A stretch of 64,000 nt of DNA from Shewanella sp. Isolate13 (GCF_022398325.1 NZ_JAKEVD010000001.1:186001-250000), one strand, 5' to 3'. Numbered from the stretch's first letter, positions 19,324-30,322 are shown. A program made the numbers and translations. Notes: a model not told the origin generated them from the letters alone.

Positions 19324-19878
19324 ATGCCAAACGTGAAAGCCCTTAGCACAAAAAAAGCCATTAGCATGAACAAGGCGCTTCGCTGGGAAAAAGCACTAAA
19401 ACTGACTTTTGCCAGCCTATTGCTGCTCACCATTTCAGGCTGCAGCAGTGCACCAACTCCAGTTGAATACCTCACCTATGTCAAGCCCGGTGACAGCGCG
19501 CCTGTTACTCGATTCGTTGACACTCAAGGCAATGTGCAAGATCTCAGTGAGTCAAAAAATAATAAACTACTGATCTTTTTTGCCACTTGGTGCCACGACT
19601 CCCAGCGGACCTTGAAGCACCTAGTCAACTCCGATCTACACCTGAGTCCTAACGTGGATATCATAGGTATCGGTCGCGAAGAAACGAGTGACGTCTTAGA
19701 TAAATTCGCCGCCGAATATGAGCTTAACTTCGCGTTAGTGGCCGATGTCGATAGACAGATCTATGCTCAATTTGCCAATGCGGGCATTCCAAGGCTGATC
19801 TTGCTAGATGCCAATAACAAGGTAGTTAAAACCATTATCGGTGAGACTGAAAACGCAATCACAGACCTTGTATGGTAA
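19324..19878 (+). CDS. thioredoxin-fold (TlpA-like) lipoprotein with CxxS motif
   Basis: This is a lipoprotein with lipobox TISGC (Cys about residue 40 of the longest frame; about 26 if the internal MNKALRWEK is the start, which gives a more normal signal length). The mature part is a redoxin domain: PGDSAPVTRFVDTQG, FFATWCHDSQRTLKHL, then the cis-Pro loop GIPRLILLDANNKVV. The redox motif is C-H-D-S, so the resolving cysteine is missing. It should act as a mixed-disulfide trap, an isomerase-like protein, or have no redox role. The GNAT gene follows by 10 bases. Confidence 0.8.
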   Translation: MPNVKALSTKKAISMNKALRWEKALKLTFASLLLLTISGCSSAPTPVEYLTYVKPGDSAPVTRFVDTQGNVQDLSESKNNKLLIFFATWCHDSQRTLKHLVNSDLHLSPNVDIIGIGREETSDVLDKFAAEYELNFALVADVDRQIYAQFANAGIPRLILLDANNKVVKTIIGETENAITDLVW

Positions 19879-19888
19879 AGGAAAACCA

Positions 19889-20413
19889 ATGAGCAAATTC
19901 ATAACCCAGACACAGAGATTAATTATTAGGGAGTTTAATCTCGATGATGTCCAAGCCGTCTATGATTTTAATGCCGACGAGCGAGTTAACCGCTACACAG
20001 GAGATGCAGGCGTCATTCAGTCGCTGACGGATGCCGAACGCATCATTCGTGATATTTGGCTGACAGAGTATTTACAATTTGGTTATGCACGCTGGGCCGT
20101 CGTCTTAAAAGAGAGTAATCAAGTGATTGGTTTTTGTGGCTTTAAAAATGATTATCGCATTAATGAAACCGATATCGGCTATCGCTTGGCTCCCGAACAT
20201 TGGGGCAAGGGCTATGCCACCGAGGCCAACCAAGCCTGTATTGAGTACGCCAAAGCTAAGATGGACCTCGACTATATTGTCGGCGATGTGGTCGAGCAAA
20301 ACCAAGCTTCAATCAATGTCCTATTAAAACTAGGCATGAAGTTCAATAAGCGATTCGACGACCTAGGCTTTAAAATTATTCGCTACGATATGTATCTAAA
20401 GGCCAAGAGTTAA
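19889..20413 (+). CDS. GNAT N-acetyltransferase (RimJ/RimL type)
   Basis: This is a 174-residue acetyl-CoA-dependent acetyltransferase. I start it at MSKFITQTQRLIIREF because AAAGGA lies 7 bases upstream. It has the RimJ/L hallmarks: TQRLIIREFNLDDVQAVYDF, IGYRLAPEHWGKGYATEA (acetyl-CoA pyrophosphate loop), and QNQASINVLLKLGMKF near the end. The substrate could be a ribosomal protein N-terminus or a small amine. It lies just behind the thioredoxin-fold lipoprotein gene and is probably co-transcribed. Confidence 0.88.
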   Translation: MSKFITQTQRLIIREFNLDDVQAVYDFNADERVNRYTGDAGVIQSLTDAERIIRDIWLTEYLQFGYARWAVVLKESNQVIGFCGFKNDYRINETDIGYRLAPEHWGKGYATEANQACIEYAKAKMDLDYIVGDVVEQNQASINVLLKLGMKFNKRFDDLGFKIIRYDMYLKAKS

Positions 20414-20479
20414 CGCCTCATACTCCACAGTTCCTTATCTAAGCTTGCAGATATCGGCTCCAAGCACGAATGGAGCCTA

Positions 20480-21070
20480 TTAACTGGCGAGTTCTTTAAT
20501 TTGAGTGTCACAGAGCTGGGTCCTTGAAGGGCTAATACTGTTTAGGTGCTCTATCAACTTAAAACACAGTTCAATATATTGAATCGCTTCGGCCCCGCCC
20601 ACTTCATAGCCCACCGCATGAGCAACCCGATTACGTAATTGGCGTAGTTCACTGAATAACTTTCCCTGTTTGGTATCGATCAAGGCTTCGCTAATCAAGA
20701 TATTCTCAATATGTTTATATCGGGTATTTTTATCTAAGGTGATGTTATCGCAGTGAGACTTGATCAAGCGTTCGGCCGCCAAATCAACCTGCTCCCAAGC
20801 CTCTATGATGGCGGAATTGGGCAGGTGGTTAGCAGAGGCGATGAGCATGGACTTTTTATCCGTTTTCAGTTCAGGAAAGACCCCCTGAGCCTGCTCAGTT
20901 ACAGCCTTGAGTCCCTCACCAAACTCCACTTCCAGTTCTCTAAACTTTAGCTTTTTAGCCAAGGGGATCAACTTAGAGATAGGCCGTTTTAAGGTAATAA
21001 CGGCAAACACTAGCACCGCAGGCCAGACTAGCTTATCCAGCAGTTCTATGGTGAACTCCATCCAACTCAT
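20480..21070 (-). CDS. membrane-anchored protein with HEPN-like C-terminus
   Basis: I do not recognise a named family. Residues about 12-30 form one membrane helix (LVWPAVLVFAVITL), followed by a basic juxtamembrane region (KRPISKLIPLAKKLKF) and a helical cytoplasmic domain. LRQLRNRVAHAV contains R-x4-H, the motif of HEPN domains (often RNA-binding or RNase), and the surrounding helices fit DUF4145-like HEPN proteins. No toxin-antitoxin partner is adjacent, so a defence role is not supported by context. Confidence 0.55.
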   Translation of the reverse strand: MSWMEFTIELLDKLVWPAVLVFAVITLKRPISKLIPLAKKLKFRELEVEFGEGLKAVTEQAQGVFPELKTDKKSMLIASANHLPNSAIIEAWEQVDLAAERLIKSHCDNITLDKNTRYKHIENILISEALIDTKQGKLFSELRQLRNRVAHAVGYEVGGAEAIQYIELCFKLIEHLNSISPSRTQLCDTQIKELAS

Positions 21071-21156
21071 TCAGTATCCTTCCATGTATTCACTGTTTTC
21101 TGCGTTCAGGGTACCAAGTTTAAGCGCCAGAATAAAATGGCGCTCTAGCGGTTATT

Positions 21157-21696
21157 TTACCTTTTGCTAGGTACCTGTTGGTAGGTCTTAGAGTCCCAGT
21201 CATAGACATACTCAATGCCCTGCCACTCATAAACCGTGCGTCCCTCTCTTTGGATCACCCGTGCATTATCGGGCAAACGCGTCAATCCTGTAGAGTAGCT
21301 GACACTGGTGGTCACACGCTCGGGCGGCGCGACCACCTTAGGTTTTGGCTGCTTATACTCGGATCTATCATAACGGTAGGGATACACATAACGGCTGTTA
21401 TAACGGTAAGGGTAGCCCCAACGCCAGTTGTAGCCAGGACGCCAGCCCGGTCGATAATAGCGGCTTCCATAAGGGTAACCGTACCAACCATTAGACACGC
21501 CCACATTCCAGCGCCAAGGGTCACGGTAACCATGATTACTCCAACCGACACCAACACTCACGTTATTGATCACCGATGAATTGGCAAAGAGGTACCTGTG
21601 CTGTTGTTGGGCAAGCAGACTCGGTTGCTCGACTGCAGCCGCGCTCGATGCGCCGAAAACCAAAAGGAAACTCAGGCTCCACTTGACTGTATTCAT
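21157..21696 (-). CDS. secreted Tyr/Trp/Arg-rich hypothetical protein
   Basis: I start it at MNTVKWSLSF, where GAGGAGG lies 6 bases upstream. A signal peptide (LSFLLVFGASSAAA) is followed by a low-complexity segment rich in Tyr, Gly, Arg and Trp (repeats such as GWYGYPYGSRYYRPGWRPGYNW, broken here by context) and a C-terminal conserved piece, REGRTVYEWQGIEYVYDW, resembling DUF6515-type proteins. It is probably periplasmic or surface-exposed, with unknown function. It is divergent from ubiD. Confidence 0.65.
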   Translation of the reverse strand: MNTVKWSLSFLLVFGASSAAAVEQPSLLAQQQHRYLFANSSVINNVSVGVGWSNHGYRDPWRWNVGVSNGWYGYPYGSRYYRPGWRPGYNWRWGYPYRYNSRYVYPYRYDRSEYKQPKPKVVAPPERVTTSVSYSTGLTRLPDNARVIQREGRTVYEWQGIEYVYDWDSKTYQQVPSKR

Positions 21697-21918
21697 AGCC
21701 GTCCTCCTCGATAAGTTCGTCATAACCGATTAGTTAATCTTACGCTTAATCACCCGATTCGCCAATGTCAGCTCCCCCGCCTCCCCCCATGGCAGACAGC
21801 AGTTCAGTATTCACTGAATAATTGCGATACCACGCTTTGATGAACAAGCGTTTAACGCACGTTGGAATAGTGCTATAGTGCGCGCCATATCACAGTTTAT
21901 AGCGATGAGAATTCCCCT

Positions 21919-23400
21919 ATGAGTTTTAAGGATTTGCGTAGCTTTATAGACCACTTAGAGAGCAATGGTGAGCTTAAGCGTATTAGTCATCCCGTCGATC
22001 CTCATTTGGAAATGACAGAGATTGCCGATCGTGTATTGCGAGCCAAGGGTCCGGCTCTGTTATTCGAAAATCCTGTCGGCAACGACATGCCCGTACTGGC
22101 TAACCTGTTTGGTACCCCAAAACGGGTGGCAATGGCTTTGGGTAAAGAAGATCCTATCGCGCTGCGCGATGTGGGTGAGCTACTGGCTTTTCTAAAAGAG
22201 CCCGAGCCGCCTAGCGGCTTTAAAGATGCGATCGCTAAGATCCCTATGTTTAAGCAAGCCTTGAACATGCCGCCAAAAACTGTGCGTAACCCACCTTGCC
22301 AACAGGTCGTCAAAACCGGCGAAGAGGTCGACTTAACCAAGCTGCCAATCCAGCACTGCTGGCCAGGTGATGTGGCGCCGTTGGTAACTTGGGGGCTCAC
22401 CATCACCAAGGGACCACGCCAGAAACGCCAAAACCTCGGAATTTATCGTCAGCAATTACTCGGCAGAAATAAACTCATCATGCGCTGGCTCGACCATCGC
22501 GGCGGGGCATTAGACTTTAAAGACTTTAAAGAGAAGCACCCGGGTGAGCGCTACCCAGTGGTTGTTGCCTTAGGCGCGGATCCTGTCACCATCTTAGGCG
22601 CGGTAACACCGGTGCCCGATGCCATGAGCGAATATGCCTTCGCAGGCCTACTTCGCGGTGAGCGCACCGAAGTCTGCAAAGCCATCAGTTGCGATCTAGA
22701 GGTACCCGCCACCAGCGAGATCATCTTAGAAGGATATATCGATCCCGAAGAGATGGCCGAAGAGGGTCCCTATGGCGACCACACTGGTTACTATAACGAA
22801 ACCGACTCTTTCCCTGTATTTACGGTGACCCACATCACCCACAGAAAAGATGCGATTTACCACAGCACCTACACCGGCCGTCCACCAGATGAGCCCGCTA
22901 TGCTAGGTGTGGCACTGAACGAAGTGTTTGTGCCGATTCTGCGTAAGCAGTATCCAGAGATCATCGACTTCTACCTGCCACCCGAGGGCTGCTCCTACCG
23001 TATGGCGGTGATCTCGATCCGTAAGCAGTACCCGGGCCACGCTAAACGAGTGATGATGGGCGCATGGTCGTTCCTACGTCAGTTTATGTACACTAAGTTC
23101 ATTGTGATAGTGGATGAGGACGTGAACTGCCGCGACTGGAACGATGTGATCTGGGCGATCACTACCCGCATGGATCCCAAACGCGATACCGTGATGATCG
23201 ATAATACGCCTATCGATTACCTCGACTTTGCCTCCCCGATCGCTGGTCTTGGCTCTAAGATGGGAATGGACGCTACCAACAAGTGGGAAGGTGAAACCGA
23301 CCGCGAATGGGGCACGCCTATCGTGATGGACGAAGCGGTTAAGCAAAAAGTCGATGCCATCTGGGATGATCTCGGCATAGATGACGCGCCGACCCTATAG
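21919..23400 (+). CDS. ubiD: UbiD 4-hydroxy-3-polyprenylbenzoate decarboxylase
   Basis: This prenyl-FMN-dependent enzyme decarboxylates the polyprenylated benzoate ring in ubiquinone synthesis. At 493 residues it matches E. coli UbiD in length. Diagnostic stretches are [17 protein letters not shown] near the N-terminus, the [15 protein letters not shown] region, [27 protein letters not shown] holding the catalytic Glu region, and [10 protein letters not shown] near the C-terminus. It is followed by fre after 105 bases, the usual gammaproteobacterial order. Confidence 0.96.
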   Translation: MSFKDLRSFIDHLESNGELKRISHPVDPHLEMTEIADRVLRAKGPALLFENPVGNDMPVLANLFGTPKRVAMALGKEDPIALRDVGELLAFLKEPEPPSGFKDAIAKIPMFKQALNMPPKTVRNPPCQQVVKTGEEVDLTKLPIQHCWPGDVAPLVTWGLTITKGPRQKRQNLGIYRQQLLGRNKLIMRWLDHRGGALDFKDFKEKHPGERYPVVVALGADPVTILGAVTPVPDAMSEYAFAGLLRGERTEVCKAISCDLEVPATSEIILEGYIDPEEMAEEGPYGDHTGYYNETDSFPVFTVTHITHRKDAIYHSTYTGRPPDEPAMLGVALNEVFVPILRKQYPEIIDFYLPPEGCSYRMAVISIRKQYPGHAKRVMMGAWSFLRQFMYTKFIVIVDEDVNCRDWNDVIWAITTRMDPKRDTVMIDNTPIDYLDFASPIAGLGSKMGMDATNKWEGETDREWGTPIVMDEAVKQKVDAIWDDLGIDDAPTL

Positions 23401-23505
23401 AGAATATAGGGCTAACCAATTAGCTAAGCTCGATATAGCCTGCCTAGCAGGCTAAAAGATTAATAGTGAATAAGCTTCCAAAGAGAAGCGCATCAAGGAC
23501 TAAAG

Positions 23506-24216
23506 ATGAACACAATAAGCTGTACTATCGAAAAAGTTGCGCCGTTTAATGACGCTGTCTATCAGGTGATTTTAAAGCCTAACACCGCTTTTGATTTTAA
23601 GGCGGGCCAATACCTTTGTATCGTGATGGGTGAGAAGGACAAGCGCCCATTCTCTATCGCTTCGGCCCCCGATGCCGAGCATATCGAACTGCATATCGGC
23701 GCGGCGGTGAGTGAAAGCTACCCGATGCAGGTTGTTGAGCGCTTAAAAGAGTGTCTCGCGGTAGGTAGCACTATCGAAATCGATGTTCCCGGTGGCGATG
23801 CACACCTACGTGCAGACAGTGTACGCCCCCGCCTACTGATTGCTGGCGGTACTGGCTTCTCTTATATCAAGAGTATTGTCGAGCAGAAGATTGCCCTAGG
23901 CCAAGAGATTGAAACCACCCTGTACTGGGGTTGTCGCAACCAAGATGCCATGTACTATGAGACCATCGCCCGCGAGTGGCACGATGCTCACCCATGGTTG
24001 AACTTTGTGCCTGTTATCGAAGAAGCGACCGATGACTGGAAAGGCAAGCAGGCTAATCTACTGGAGCAGATCCAGCACGATTTCGATAGCCTCGTTGGCT
24101 ATGATATCTATATCGCGGGACGTTTCGATATGGTCGGCGCAGCACGTGAACTGTTCCGCACCATGGGCGTAGAGGAAGAGCACCTCTACGGGGATGCATT
24201 CGCATTTATTAAGTAA
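23506..24216 (+). CDS. fre: NAD(P)H-flavin reductase
   Basis: This enzyme produces free reduced flavin from NAD(P)H. The 236-residue protein of the ferredoxin-reductase superfamily shows the flavin-binding RPFSIASAP, the nucleotide-binding LIAGGTGFSYIKS, LYWGCRNQDAMYY and the C-terminal DAFAFIK. The start has AAGGA 7 bases upstream. Reduced flavin can feed prenyl-FMN formation for UbiD, which fits the ubiD-fre pairing. A bidirectional terminator follows. Confidence 0.95.
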   Translation: MNTISCTIEKVAPFNDAVYQVILKPNTAFDFKAGQYLCIVMGEKDKRPFSIASAPDAEHIELHIGAAVSESYPMQVVERLKECLAVGSTIEIDVPGGDAHLRADSVRPRLLIAGGTGFSYIKSIVEQKIALGQEIETTLYWGCRNQDAMYYETIAREWHDAHPWLNFVPVIEEATDDWKGKQANLLEQIQHDFDSLVGYDIYIAGRFDMVGAARELFRTMGVEEEHLYGDAFAFIK

Positions 24217-24249
24217 GCCATATAAATCAGATTTAAACCGCTCATTGAG

Positions 24250-24286
24250 AAAAGGCGAATGGATTCATAATTCATTCGCCTTTTTT
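24250..24286. terminator. bidirectional terminator between fre and rbsR
   Basis: The 12-bp perfect stem AAAAGGCGAATG / CATTCGCCTTTT has T-runs on the plus side (TTTTTT) and an A/T run on the other. It serves both convergent transcription units. Confidence 0.9.
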
Positions 24287-24293
24287 ATTGGTT

Positions 24294-25298
24294 TTATTTT
24301 TTACTGACGCTGGCTCGCTCGGTCACTCTTGGCTCAATATCCATAAATTGTTGTGGCAGACTTGGATCTTGCAGCCTAGCGATGAGCGCATTGACCGCCG
24401 CCGCGCCTAAACGCGCCTTAGACTGATGAATACTGGTTAATGCCGGTGTCATATATTTCGCTAGCTGAATGTTGTCGTAACCTATCACCGACAACTGCTG
24501 TGGGATCTGCACCCCAGTGCGCTGCGCCTCATGCAATACGCCGATAGCCATCATGTCATTACACACAAATAGGGCGCTCGGTAACTCGCCGGCCGCTTGC
24601 AGCTTAGCGAACGCCGCCTTGCCGCCTTCGGTTTCAAAGTTGCCTTCCACCACCCAATTAGGGTTAATCGGCAGATCAGCCGCCTGCATCGCATCCACAA
24701 AGCCTTGATAGCGCAAATCTGCCTGCTGGCGATTACGCGGCCCAGTAATGCAGCCGATTTGGGTATGGCCATTATCAATCAGGTATTGGGTAGCGAGCAC
24801 ACCGCCCTGACGTGAGTGCCCTTGAATTTTGTCACAAGGAAAATCAACTTGCCCCCAGTCCATCACCACTACGGGTAAGGCATCTAAGCGGCGATAGATC
24901 AGCGCATCTTCGCCTTCTAACATGGCGCACATCATGATTAAACCATCGACGCGGCGTTCAATCAGTGTGGTTAACGAACGCTTAAGGCGCTGGGCATCCC
25001 CCTCGGTATTACACAGAATAAGGTTATAGCCCTGCTGGTAACACGCCTGCTCCACGCTGCGAACCACCTCAGCATAGAATGGGTTAGTCGAGGTGGTCAC
25101 CAACATACCGATGGTTTTGGTGCGGTTCTGTTTAAGGCTGCGGGCCACCGCAGAAGGACCGTGATAATTCAGTTGCTGCGCAGCCGCTTGCACTCGCTTT
25201 GCAATGTCTTCGCTGACAAAGCGAGTACCATTCATCACATGGCTCACCGTGGATGTGGATACGTTGGCAAGTTTGGCAACATCTTTCATGGTGGCCAT
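24294..25298 (-). CDS. rbsR: RbsR, LacI-family ribose operon repressor
   Basis: This repressor is presumably released by ribose. The N-terminal DNA-binding domain MATMKDVAKLANVSTSTVSHVMNG (hinge helix AVARSLKQNRTKTIGML) is followed by a periplasmic-binding-like effector domain, 334 residues in all. It is the last gene of the rbs operon, 43 bases after rbsK. The two 16-bp palindromes upstream of rbsD are its likely operators. Confidence 0.93.
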   Translation of the reverse strand: MATMKDVAKLANVSTSTVSHVMNGTRFVSEDIAKRVQAAAQQLNYHGPSAVARSLKQNRTKTIGMLVTTSTNPFYAEVVRSVEQACYQQGYNLILCNTEGDAQRLKRSLTTLIERRVDGLIMMCAMLEGEDALIYRRLDALPVVVMDWGQVDFPCDKIQGHSRQGGVLATQYLIDNGHTQIGCITGPRNRQQADLRYQGFVDAMQAADLPINPNWVVEGNFETEGGKAAFAKLQAAGELPSALFVCNDMMAIGVLHEAQRTGVQIPQQLSVIGYDNIQLAKYMTPALTSIHQSKARLGAAAVNALIARLQDPSLPQQFMDIEPRVTERASVSKK

Positions 25299-25341
25299 TG
25301 GGGGTTAACTTCCTTAATTACTATTAAAATTCAATCGCAGA

Positions 25342-26259
25342 TTAGTTCGTTGCGATAAACTGCTCAACTTCATCCCGTGATGGAATTGAAGTCTGTGCGC
25401 CAAAGCGCGTCACCGAAATCGCCGCTGCGCCATGGGCAAAGACAATCGCATTATCCATTGTTTGCCCTTCCAGCAGCGCGGTTACAAATGCGCCGTTAAA
25501 GGTGTCACCAGCAGCCGTGGTATCGGTAGCCTGTACCTTAAAGCCCGGAATGATTTTACCCGTCCCCTGCTCACTCAAGTAAACACCTTTCGAACCTAGG
25601 GTGATCATCACGGTAGCGATGCCTTTATCATGTAGCACTTGTGCCGCTTTTGCAGCGCTGCTTGCATCCGTCACGGCCACGCCCGTTAACAGTTCGGCTT
25701 CGGTCTCATTTGGGGTAATGATATCCACCATAGCGAGAAGTGCATCCGGTAGGCTACGTGCAGGTGCTGGATTTAATACCACCTGAGTCCCTTGGGCTTT
25801 AGCAATGCTGGCAGCAAGCTCGATGCCCGCAAGCGGGGTTTCTAACTGCATCAACAGGTATTTGGCTTGCTCGATTTTTTCGCCGTGCTGCTCAACAATC
25901 TCAGAGGTTAACCCATCGTTCGCGGCTGCAGCAATACAGATACTGTTTTCGCCACTCTCGCTCACTTGGATCATCGCAATACCCGTCGGCGTATTGTCAA
26001 TCATGTGTACAGCAGAAATATCCATACCGTCCTGAGCAAAGGCCTGACGAATATTTTGACCAAAACTGTCGTCACCCACACAGGCGATAAAACCGATATC
26101 GGCACCAAGGCGTGCGGCGGCTACTGCCTGATTAGCCCCTTTACCACCAGGAATAACCTGATAGTTATGGCCATGTAAGGTTTCCCCTGGGCGTGGAAAA
26201 GAAGGCACTTGAAGAACATGGTCGGCATTCACACTGCCTAAAACGATTAACTGAGACAT
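25342..26259 (-). CDS. rbsK: ribokinase
   Basis: This ATP-dependent enzyme converts D-ribose to ribose 5-phosphate. The 305-residue PfkB-family protein shows VLGSVNADHVLQV, the GGKGANQAVAAARLGA signature 1, and the anion-hole/catalytic DTTAAGDTFNGAF signature 2 with its Asp. It is downstream of rbsB across 149 bases without a visible terminator. Confidence 0.96.
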   Translation of the reverse strand: MSQLIVLGSVNADHVLQVPSFPRPGETLHGHNYQVIPGGKGANQAVAAARLGADIGFIACVGDDSFGQNIRQAFAQDGMDISAVHMIDNTPTGIAMIQVSESGENSICIAAAANDGLTSEIVEQHGEKIEQAKYLLMQLETPLAGIELAASIAKAQGTQVVLNPAPARSLPDALLAMVDIITPNETEAELLTGVAVTDASSAAKAAQVLHDKGIATVMITLGSKGVYLSEQGTGKIIPGFKVQATDTTAAGDTFNGAFVTALLEGQTMDNAIVFAHGAAAISVTRFGAQTSIPSRDEVEQFIATN

Positions 26260-26408
26260 TAACTTTCCTCGATGACCTCTGTAGCAAATACCCAGCTCGC
26301 AATGATGTTGGGCTCAGAGGGAAAATACACCAATGATACTAGCTCAATAGGCACGCACTTTAGAGTGCACAGATATATGTAGGCTAGTGTGACAAATTAT
26401 CAGTAAGA

Positions 26409-27308
26409 TTACTGTGTTTGAGTAATGATTTTTAACGCAACAGGAATAGATTTTTCAACAACTTGGCCTTTTAATAGCCTATCTGCGGTGGCTATCGCCG
26501 TTGCACCGAGCAGCTCTGGCTGCTGGGCAACCGTTGCCGATAACTGCTGGCGCCTAACGGCGGCAATCCCTTCATCGGTACCGTCAAAGCCAATCACCAT
26601 AACCTGCTTACCTGCGGCTTCAATGGCACGTAAGGCGCCGAGTGCCATCTCATCGTTCTGGGCAAACACCGCCTGCACATCACCATTGGCGGCAAGCATA
26701 TTTTCCATCACGTTTAAGCCTTTTGAACGGTCAAAGTCTGCTGGCTGACTCGAAAGCATGTTTAAGTCATACGCCTTAATCGCATTATCAAAACCTTCAC
26801 CGCGCTCACGGGCGGCAGAAGTCCCAGCGATACCTTCAAGCTGAATAACCTTGGCATTCGCCCCCAGTTGCTCGGCAATAAACTGCCCTGCTAGCTCACC
26901 ACCCGCGATATTATCTGAGGCAATATGGCTGACGATGTCGCCCCGTTCTGCGGTTCTATCTAATGTCAGAACCGGAATATTAGCGCGGTTAGCGGTGCGG
27001 ATCGCATTGGTCACCGCTAATGCATCGGTCGGGTTAATCAAGATAGCCTTAACGCCGCGCATAGTGAGATCTTCGACGTTTGCCAGCTCCTTGCTTGGGT
27101 CGTTTTGCGAGTCCAGTGCAATCAGCTTGTAGCCAAGCTCTTTGGCCTTGGCTTCGGCGCCATCTTTCATGGTGACGAAGAAGGGGTTATTCATCGTCGA
27201 CAGCACGATAGCGATGGCGTCTTGGGCACTGGCGCCAAAGGATATCGCACTTGGCAGTAACGCTGCCGCTAACATCATTGATGCTTTCTTGTTAATACGT
27301 TGCTTCAT
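26409..27308 (-). CDS. rbsB: RbsB periplasmic ribose-binding protein
   Basis: This is the substrate-binding component of the ribose ABC importer. The signal peptide [22 protein letters not shown] precedes [28 protein letters not shown], the standard start of mature Rbs[18 protein letters not shown] and [20 protein letters not shown] (split for brevity) carry ribose-contact regions. The 299-residue length is normal. Confidence 0.95.
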   Translation of the reverse strand: MKQRINKKASMMLAAALLPSAISFGASAQDAIAIVLSTMNNPFFVTMKDGAEAKAKELGYKLIALDSQNDPSKELANVEDLTMRGVKAILINPTDALAVTNAIRTANRANIPVLTLDRTAERGDIVSHIASDNIAGGELAGQFIAEQLGANAKVIQLEGIAGTSAARERGEGFDNAIKAYDLNMLSSQPADFDRSKGLNVMENMLAANGDVQAVFAQNDEMALGALRAIEAAGKQVMVIGFDGTDEGIAAVRRQQLSATVAQQPELLGATAIATADRLLKGQVVEKSIPVALKIITQTQ

Positions 27309-27408
27309 AATCGCCTTTCAATACCCAGCCTTTATGATAGTAGGCTCTAGAATGATAAGAACTTTCAGAACAAAAGCAGGAACGATAAACGCCCCTGCCG
27401 AACCGAAA

Positions 27409-28383
27409 TTACGCTTTTTGCTTAGTGTCGATAAGTACCGCTAACAAGATAACGCTGGCTTTAGCAATCATCTGGTAATAAGAGGAGACATCCAGCAGGT
27501 TTAACGCGTTATTTAAGAAGCCGATGATCAGCGCGCCAATTAAGGTCCCCATGATGCGGCCCTTACCGCCCATTAAGCTGGTGCCACCGAGTACCACTGC
27601 AGCAATCGCATCCAGCTCATAGCCCATACCTGCCGTTGGCTGCGCAGAGGACAGACGCGCAGTGACGATAATCCCCGCCAAAGCTGCCATCGAGCCACAG
27701 ATGGCGTAAGCCGCAATCTTGACTTTATCTACCGCAATTCCCGATAGACGAGCCGCCGACTCATTGCCACCCACGGCGTAAATATAACGACCAAAGCGAG
27801 TATGATTTAGCAGATACCAAGCAGCAACAAACACCATCGCCATCAACCACACAGGCACAGGAATGCCCAGCAGATAACCCGTGCCTAACCAAGTAAAGCT
27901 GTCGGCGGTTTCGCTAAAGCCTGTCGGTACTGGGCGGCCGTCGGTATAGACCATGGTCACACCGCGTAGCAATGTCATGGTCACCAGCGTGGCGATAAAG
28001 GCCTGCACCTTGCCCTTAGCGACTATAATGCCGCTAATCGCACCTAATGCCGCGCCGGCAATCAGCGCCACTGGCAAAGCCACCACAACCGGTACGTCCA
28101 TGCCGATTAGGGTTGCCACTATTGCGCCGCTTAAGGCCAAAACCGAGCCAACGCTTAAGTCGATACCAGCGGTTAAAATCACGATCGTCATGCCCACCGC
28201 AATAATCGCGTTAATTGAGGTTTGGCGTAAAATATTGAGTAAGTTATCGACGGTTAAAAAATTTGGGCTCAGCAGTGACACCACGAAAATCAGACACATT
28301 AAGGCGATGAGAGACTTATTCTCAATCAACCAAGCTTTATTAATGCGCTTGTAAAAAGGTTGCGCTGTTATTGACTGGCTCAT
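27409..28383 (-). CDS. rbsC: RbsC ribose ABC transporter permease
   Basis: This inner-membrane permease has 324 residues and about 10 helices, typical of the BPD_transp_2 family. Conserved stretches are [22 protein letters not shown] and [20 protein letters not shown]. Its start overlaps the rbsA stop by four bases (ATGA), indicating translational coupling. Confidence 0.95.
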   Translation of the reverse strand: MSQSITAQPFYKRINKAWLIENKSLIALMCLIFVVSLLSPNFLTVDNLLNILRQTSINAIIAVGMTIVILTAGIDLSVGSVLALSGAIVATLIGMDVPVVVALPVALIAGAALGAISGIIVAKGKVQAFIATLVTMTLLRGVTMVYTDGRPVPTGFSETADSFTWLGTGYLLGIPVPVWLMAMVFVAAWYLLNHTRFGRYIYAVGGNESAARLSGIAVDKVKIAAYAICGSMAALAGIIVTARLSSAQPTAGMGYELDAIAAVVLGGTSLMGGKGRIMGTLIGALIIGFLNNALNLLDVSSYYQMIAKASVILLAVLIDTKQKA

Positions 28384-29885
28384 GCAATATCCTTGTTTAA
28401 TGTTTTACCGACTGCACAAGCAAGAATGGTTTCCTGTTCTGCTTGGGCGGCATCGAATTCACCGGTGATCTGGCCTTGATGCATCACTAAAATACGATCC
28501 GACATGCCCATTAACTCCGGCATATCCGATGACACTAAAATGATGCTCATGCCGTCGGCTTTGAAGCGGTTAATCAGATCGTAGATCTCTTTTTTCGCCC
28601 CAACATCCACACCACGAGTTGGCTCATCTAAGATCAGCACCTGAGGTTGTGTCATTAAGCCCTTGGCAATGGCGACTTTCTGTTGATTTCCGCCCGACAG
28701 ATTACCTATGCGTGCATCTCGAGTCGGCGTCTTGATATTAAACGCACCAATGAACTGATCGACTTCAGAGACCTCATCTTGATGACGCAGTTGTAGTCCG
28801 CTGCTGAGCTTTGAGAGTGCGCAAATCGACATATTTTCTTTAACCGACAGGTCCAGCAGTAAGCCGTCCCCCTTGCGATCTTCAGAAATATAGGCGATGC
28901 CCGCCTCAAGCGCTTGCTGAGGGCTGTTAACCTTGATGGGATTGCCGTTAAGGCTAATCTCCCCTTGGGTTTTAGCGCTCGCGCCAAAGATAATTTTCAT
29001 CAACTCGGTACGCCCTGCGCCCATCAAGCCTGAGAAACCTAAGATCTCGCCCTTGTTAAGGCTAAAGCTGACGTTATTAACCCCTGAGCCCGATAGTTCG
29101 CTAACCGCGAGTCTGCAGCCTTGGTGTGTATTGGCGATACGCGGATATTGGTCCGCCAATTTACGGCCAACCATGCGCTCGATTAGACGGTCTTCATCAA
29201 TATCGGCTATGGCACATTCGTGGATGAAACTGCCGTCACGCAATACGGTGACCGCATCACAAATAGTAAAGATCTCTTGCATGCGGTGGGAGATATAGAC
29301 GATGCCACAGCCCTGTTCGCGCAGCTCATTAATCACCTTAAATAGCGATTGCGTCTCTACATCGGTAAGCGCATCGGTCGGTTCATCCATGATGATGACT
29401 TTAGAGTCAAAGGAGATGGCCTTGGCTATCTCGACCATCTGCTGCTCGCCTAAGCTCAAGTCCCCCACCCGTGTTTGTGGCGCATGGGTAATGGCTAGGC
29501 GTGCTAACAGCGCCGCGGCCTGTGCATTCATCTCATCCCAAAGGATACGGCCAAAGGTGGATGTGATCTCACGACCAAGAAAGATATTTTCGGCGATGGT
29601 GAGCTCAGGTAATAGGTTTAGCTCCTGATGGATAATGCTAATACCCGCGGCTTGTGAATCTCGGGGGCCGTTGAAAGTGCGCGTTTCACCTTGATAGATA
29701 ATGCGACCCGCATCTAACGCGTAGATCCCGGTGAGCACTTTCATTAAAGTGGACTTACCCGCTCCATTTTCGCCCATCAATGCCATCACTTGGCCTGGGT
29801 AAACGTTTAAACAGGCTTTGTCTAAGGCTTTAACCCCAGGGAAAGACTTTTCAATGGCTTGTAACTGCAATATGGCTTGGGTCAT
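28380..29885 (-). CDS. rbsA: RbsA ribose ABC transporter ATPase (double cassette)
   Basis: This 501-residue tandem ATPase powers ribose import. The N-terminal cassette has Walker [10 protein letters not shown], signature LSLGEQQM and Walker B VIIMDEPT. The C-terminal cassette has the degenerate Walker [11 protein letters not shown] and an intact LSGGNQQK with [11 protein letters not shown]. One active and one degenerate site is the family norm. Confidence 0.96.
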   Translation of the reverse strand: MTQAILQLQAIEKSFPGVKALDKACLNVYPGQVMALMGENGAGKSTLMKVLTGIYALDAGRIIYQGETRTFNGPRDSQAAGISIIHQELNLLPELTIAENIFLGREITSTFGRILWDEMNAQAAALLARLAITHAPQTRVGDLSLGEQQMVEIAKAISFDSKVIIMDEPTDALTDVETQSLFKVINELREQGCGIVYISHRMQEIFTICDAVTVLRDGSFIHECAIADIDEDRLIERMVGRKLADQYPRIANTHQGCRLAVSELSGSGVNNVSFSLNKGEILGFSGLMGAGRTELMKIIFGASAKTQGEISLNGNPIKVNSPQQALEAGIAYISEDRKGDGLLLDLSVKENMSICALSKLSSGLQLRHQDEVSEVDQFIGAFNIKTPTRDARIGNLSGGNQQKVAIAKGLMTQPQVLILDEPTRGVDVGAKKEIYDLINRFKADGMSIILVSSDMPELMGMSDRILVMHQGQITGEFDAAQAEQETILACAVGKTLNKDIA

Positions 29886-29902
29886 ACGTGACTCCGCTAA
29901 GC

Positions 29903-30322
29903 TTAAAATACAACACCGGTTTTAAAAATCACATTGGCATAAGGCGTACACTCGCCCGTACGGATCACCGCGCGGCTATGGCCGCTGCGCTGCTTAAATG
30001 CCTCGTGGCTAATGTACTCGATAGTAAATGTTCGCCCAGTCGCTTGCTGCTCGGCTTCAATTTCGGCCAGCAACTGTTGATGACACTCTGGGCTGACATC
30101 GGCAAACTCCTCAGCCATCACCACGCCCTCAATTTGCGAGCTTGCTAGCCAAACCTTAACGGTTGCAATAAAACTCGGCACCCCATGGGTCAGCGCCAGA
30201 TCAATACGTTGCACCTGTGCAGGGATAGGTAGCCCCGCATCACAAATAGTGACTTCATCGGTATGCCCCAATGTTGCCACTAGGTAGTTCATATCTGCAT
30301 TGAGTAGAGCGTGTTTGTTCAT
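29903..30322 (-). CDS. rbsD: RbsD D-ribose pyranase
   Basis: This enzyme interconverts pyranose and furanose forms of ribose so that RbsK can use it. The 139-residue protein begins [34 protein letters not shown] with the catalytic His in GHTD. It is the first gene of rbsDACBKR, with the operators just upstream. Confidence 0.95.
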   Translation of the reverse strand: MNKHALLNADMNYLVATLGHTDEVTICDAGLPIPAQVQRIDLALTHGVPSFIATVKVWLASSQIEGVVMAEEFADVSPECHQQLLAEIEAEQQATGRTFTIEYISHEAFKQRSGHSRAVIRTGECTPYANVIFKTGVVF

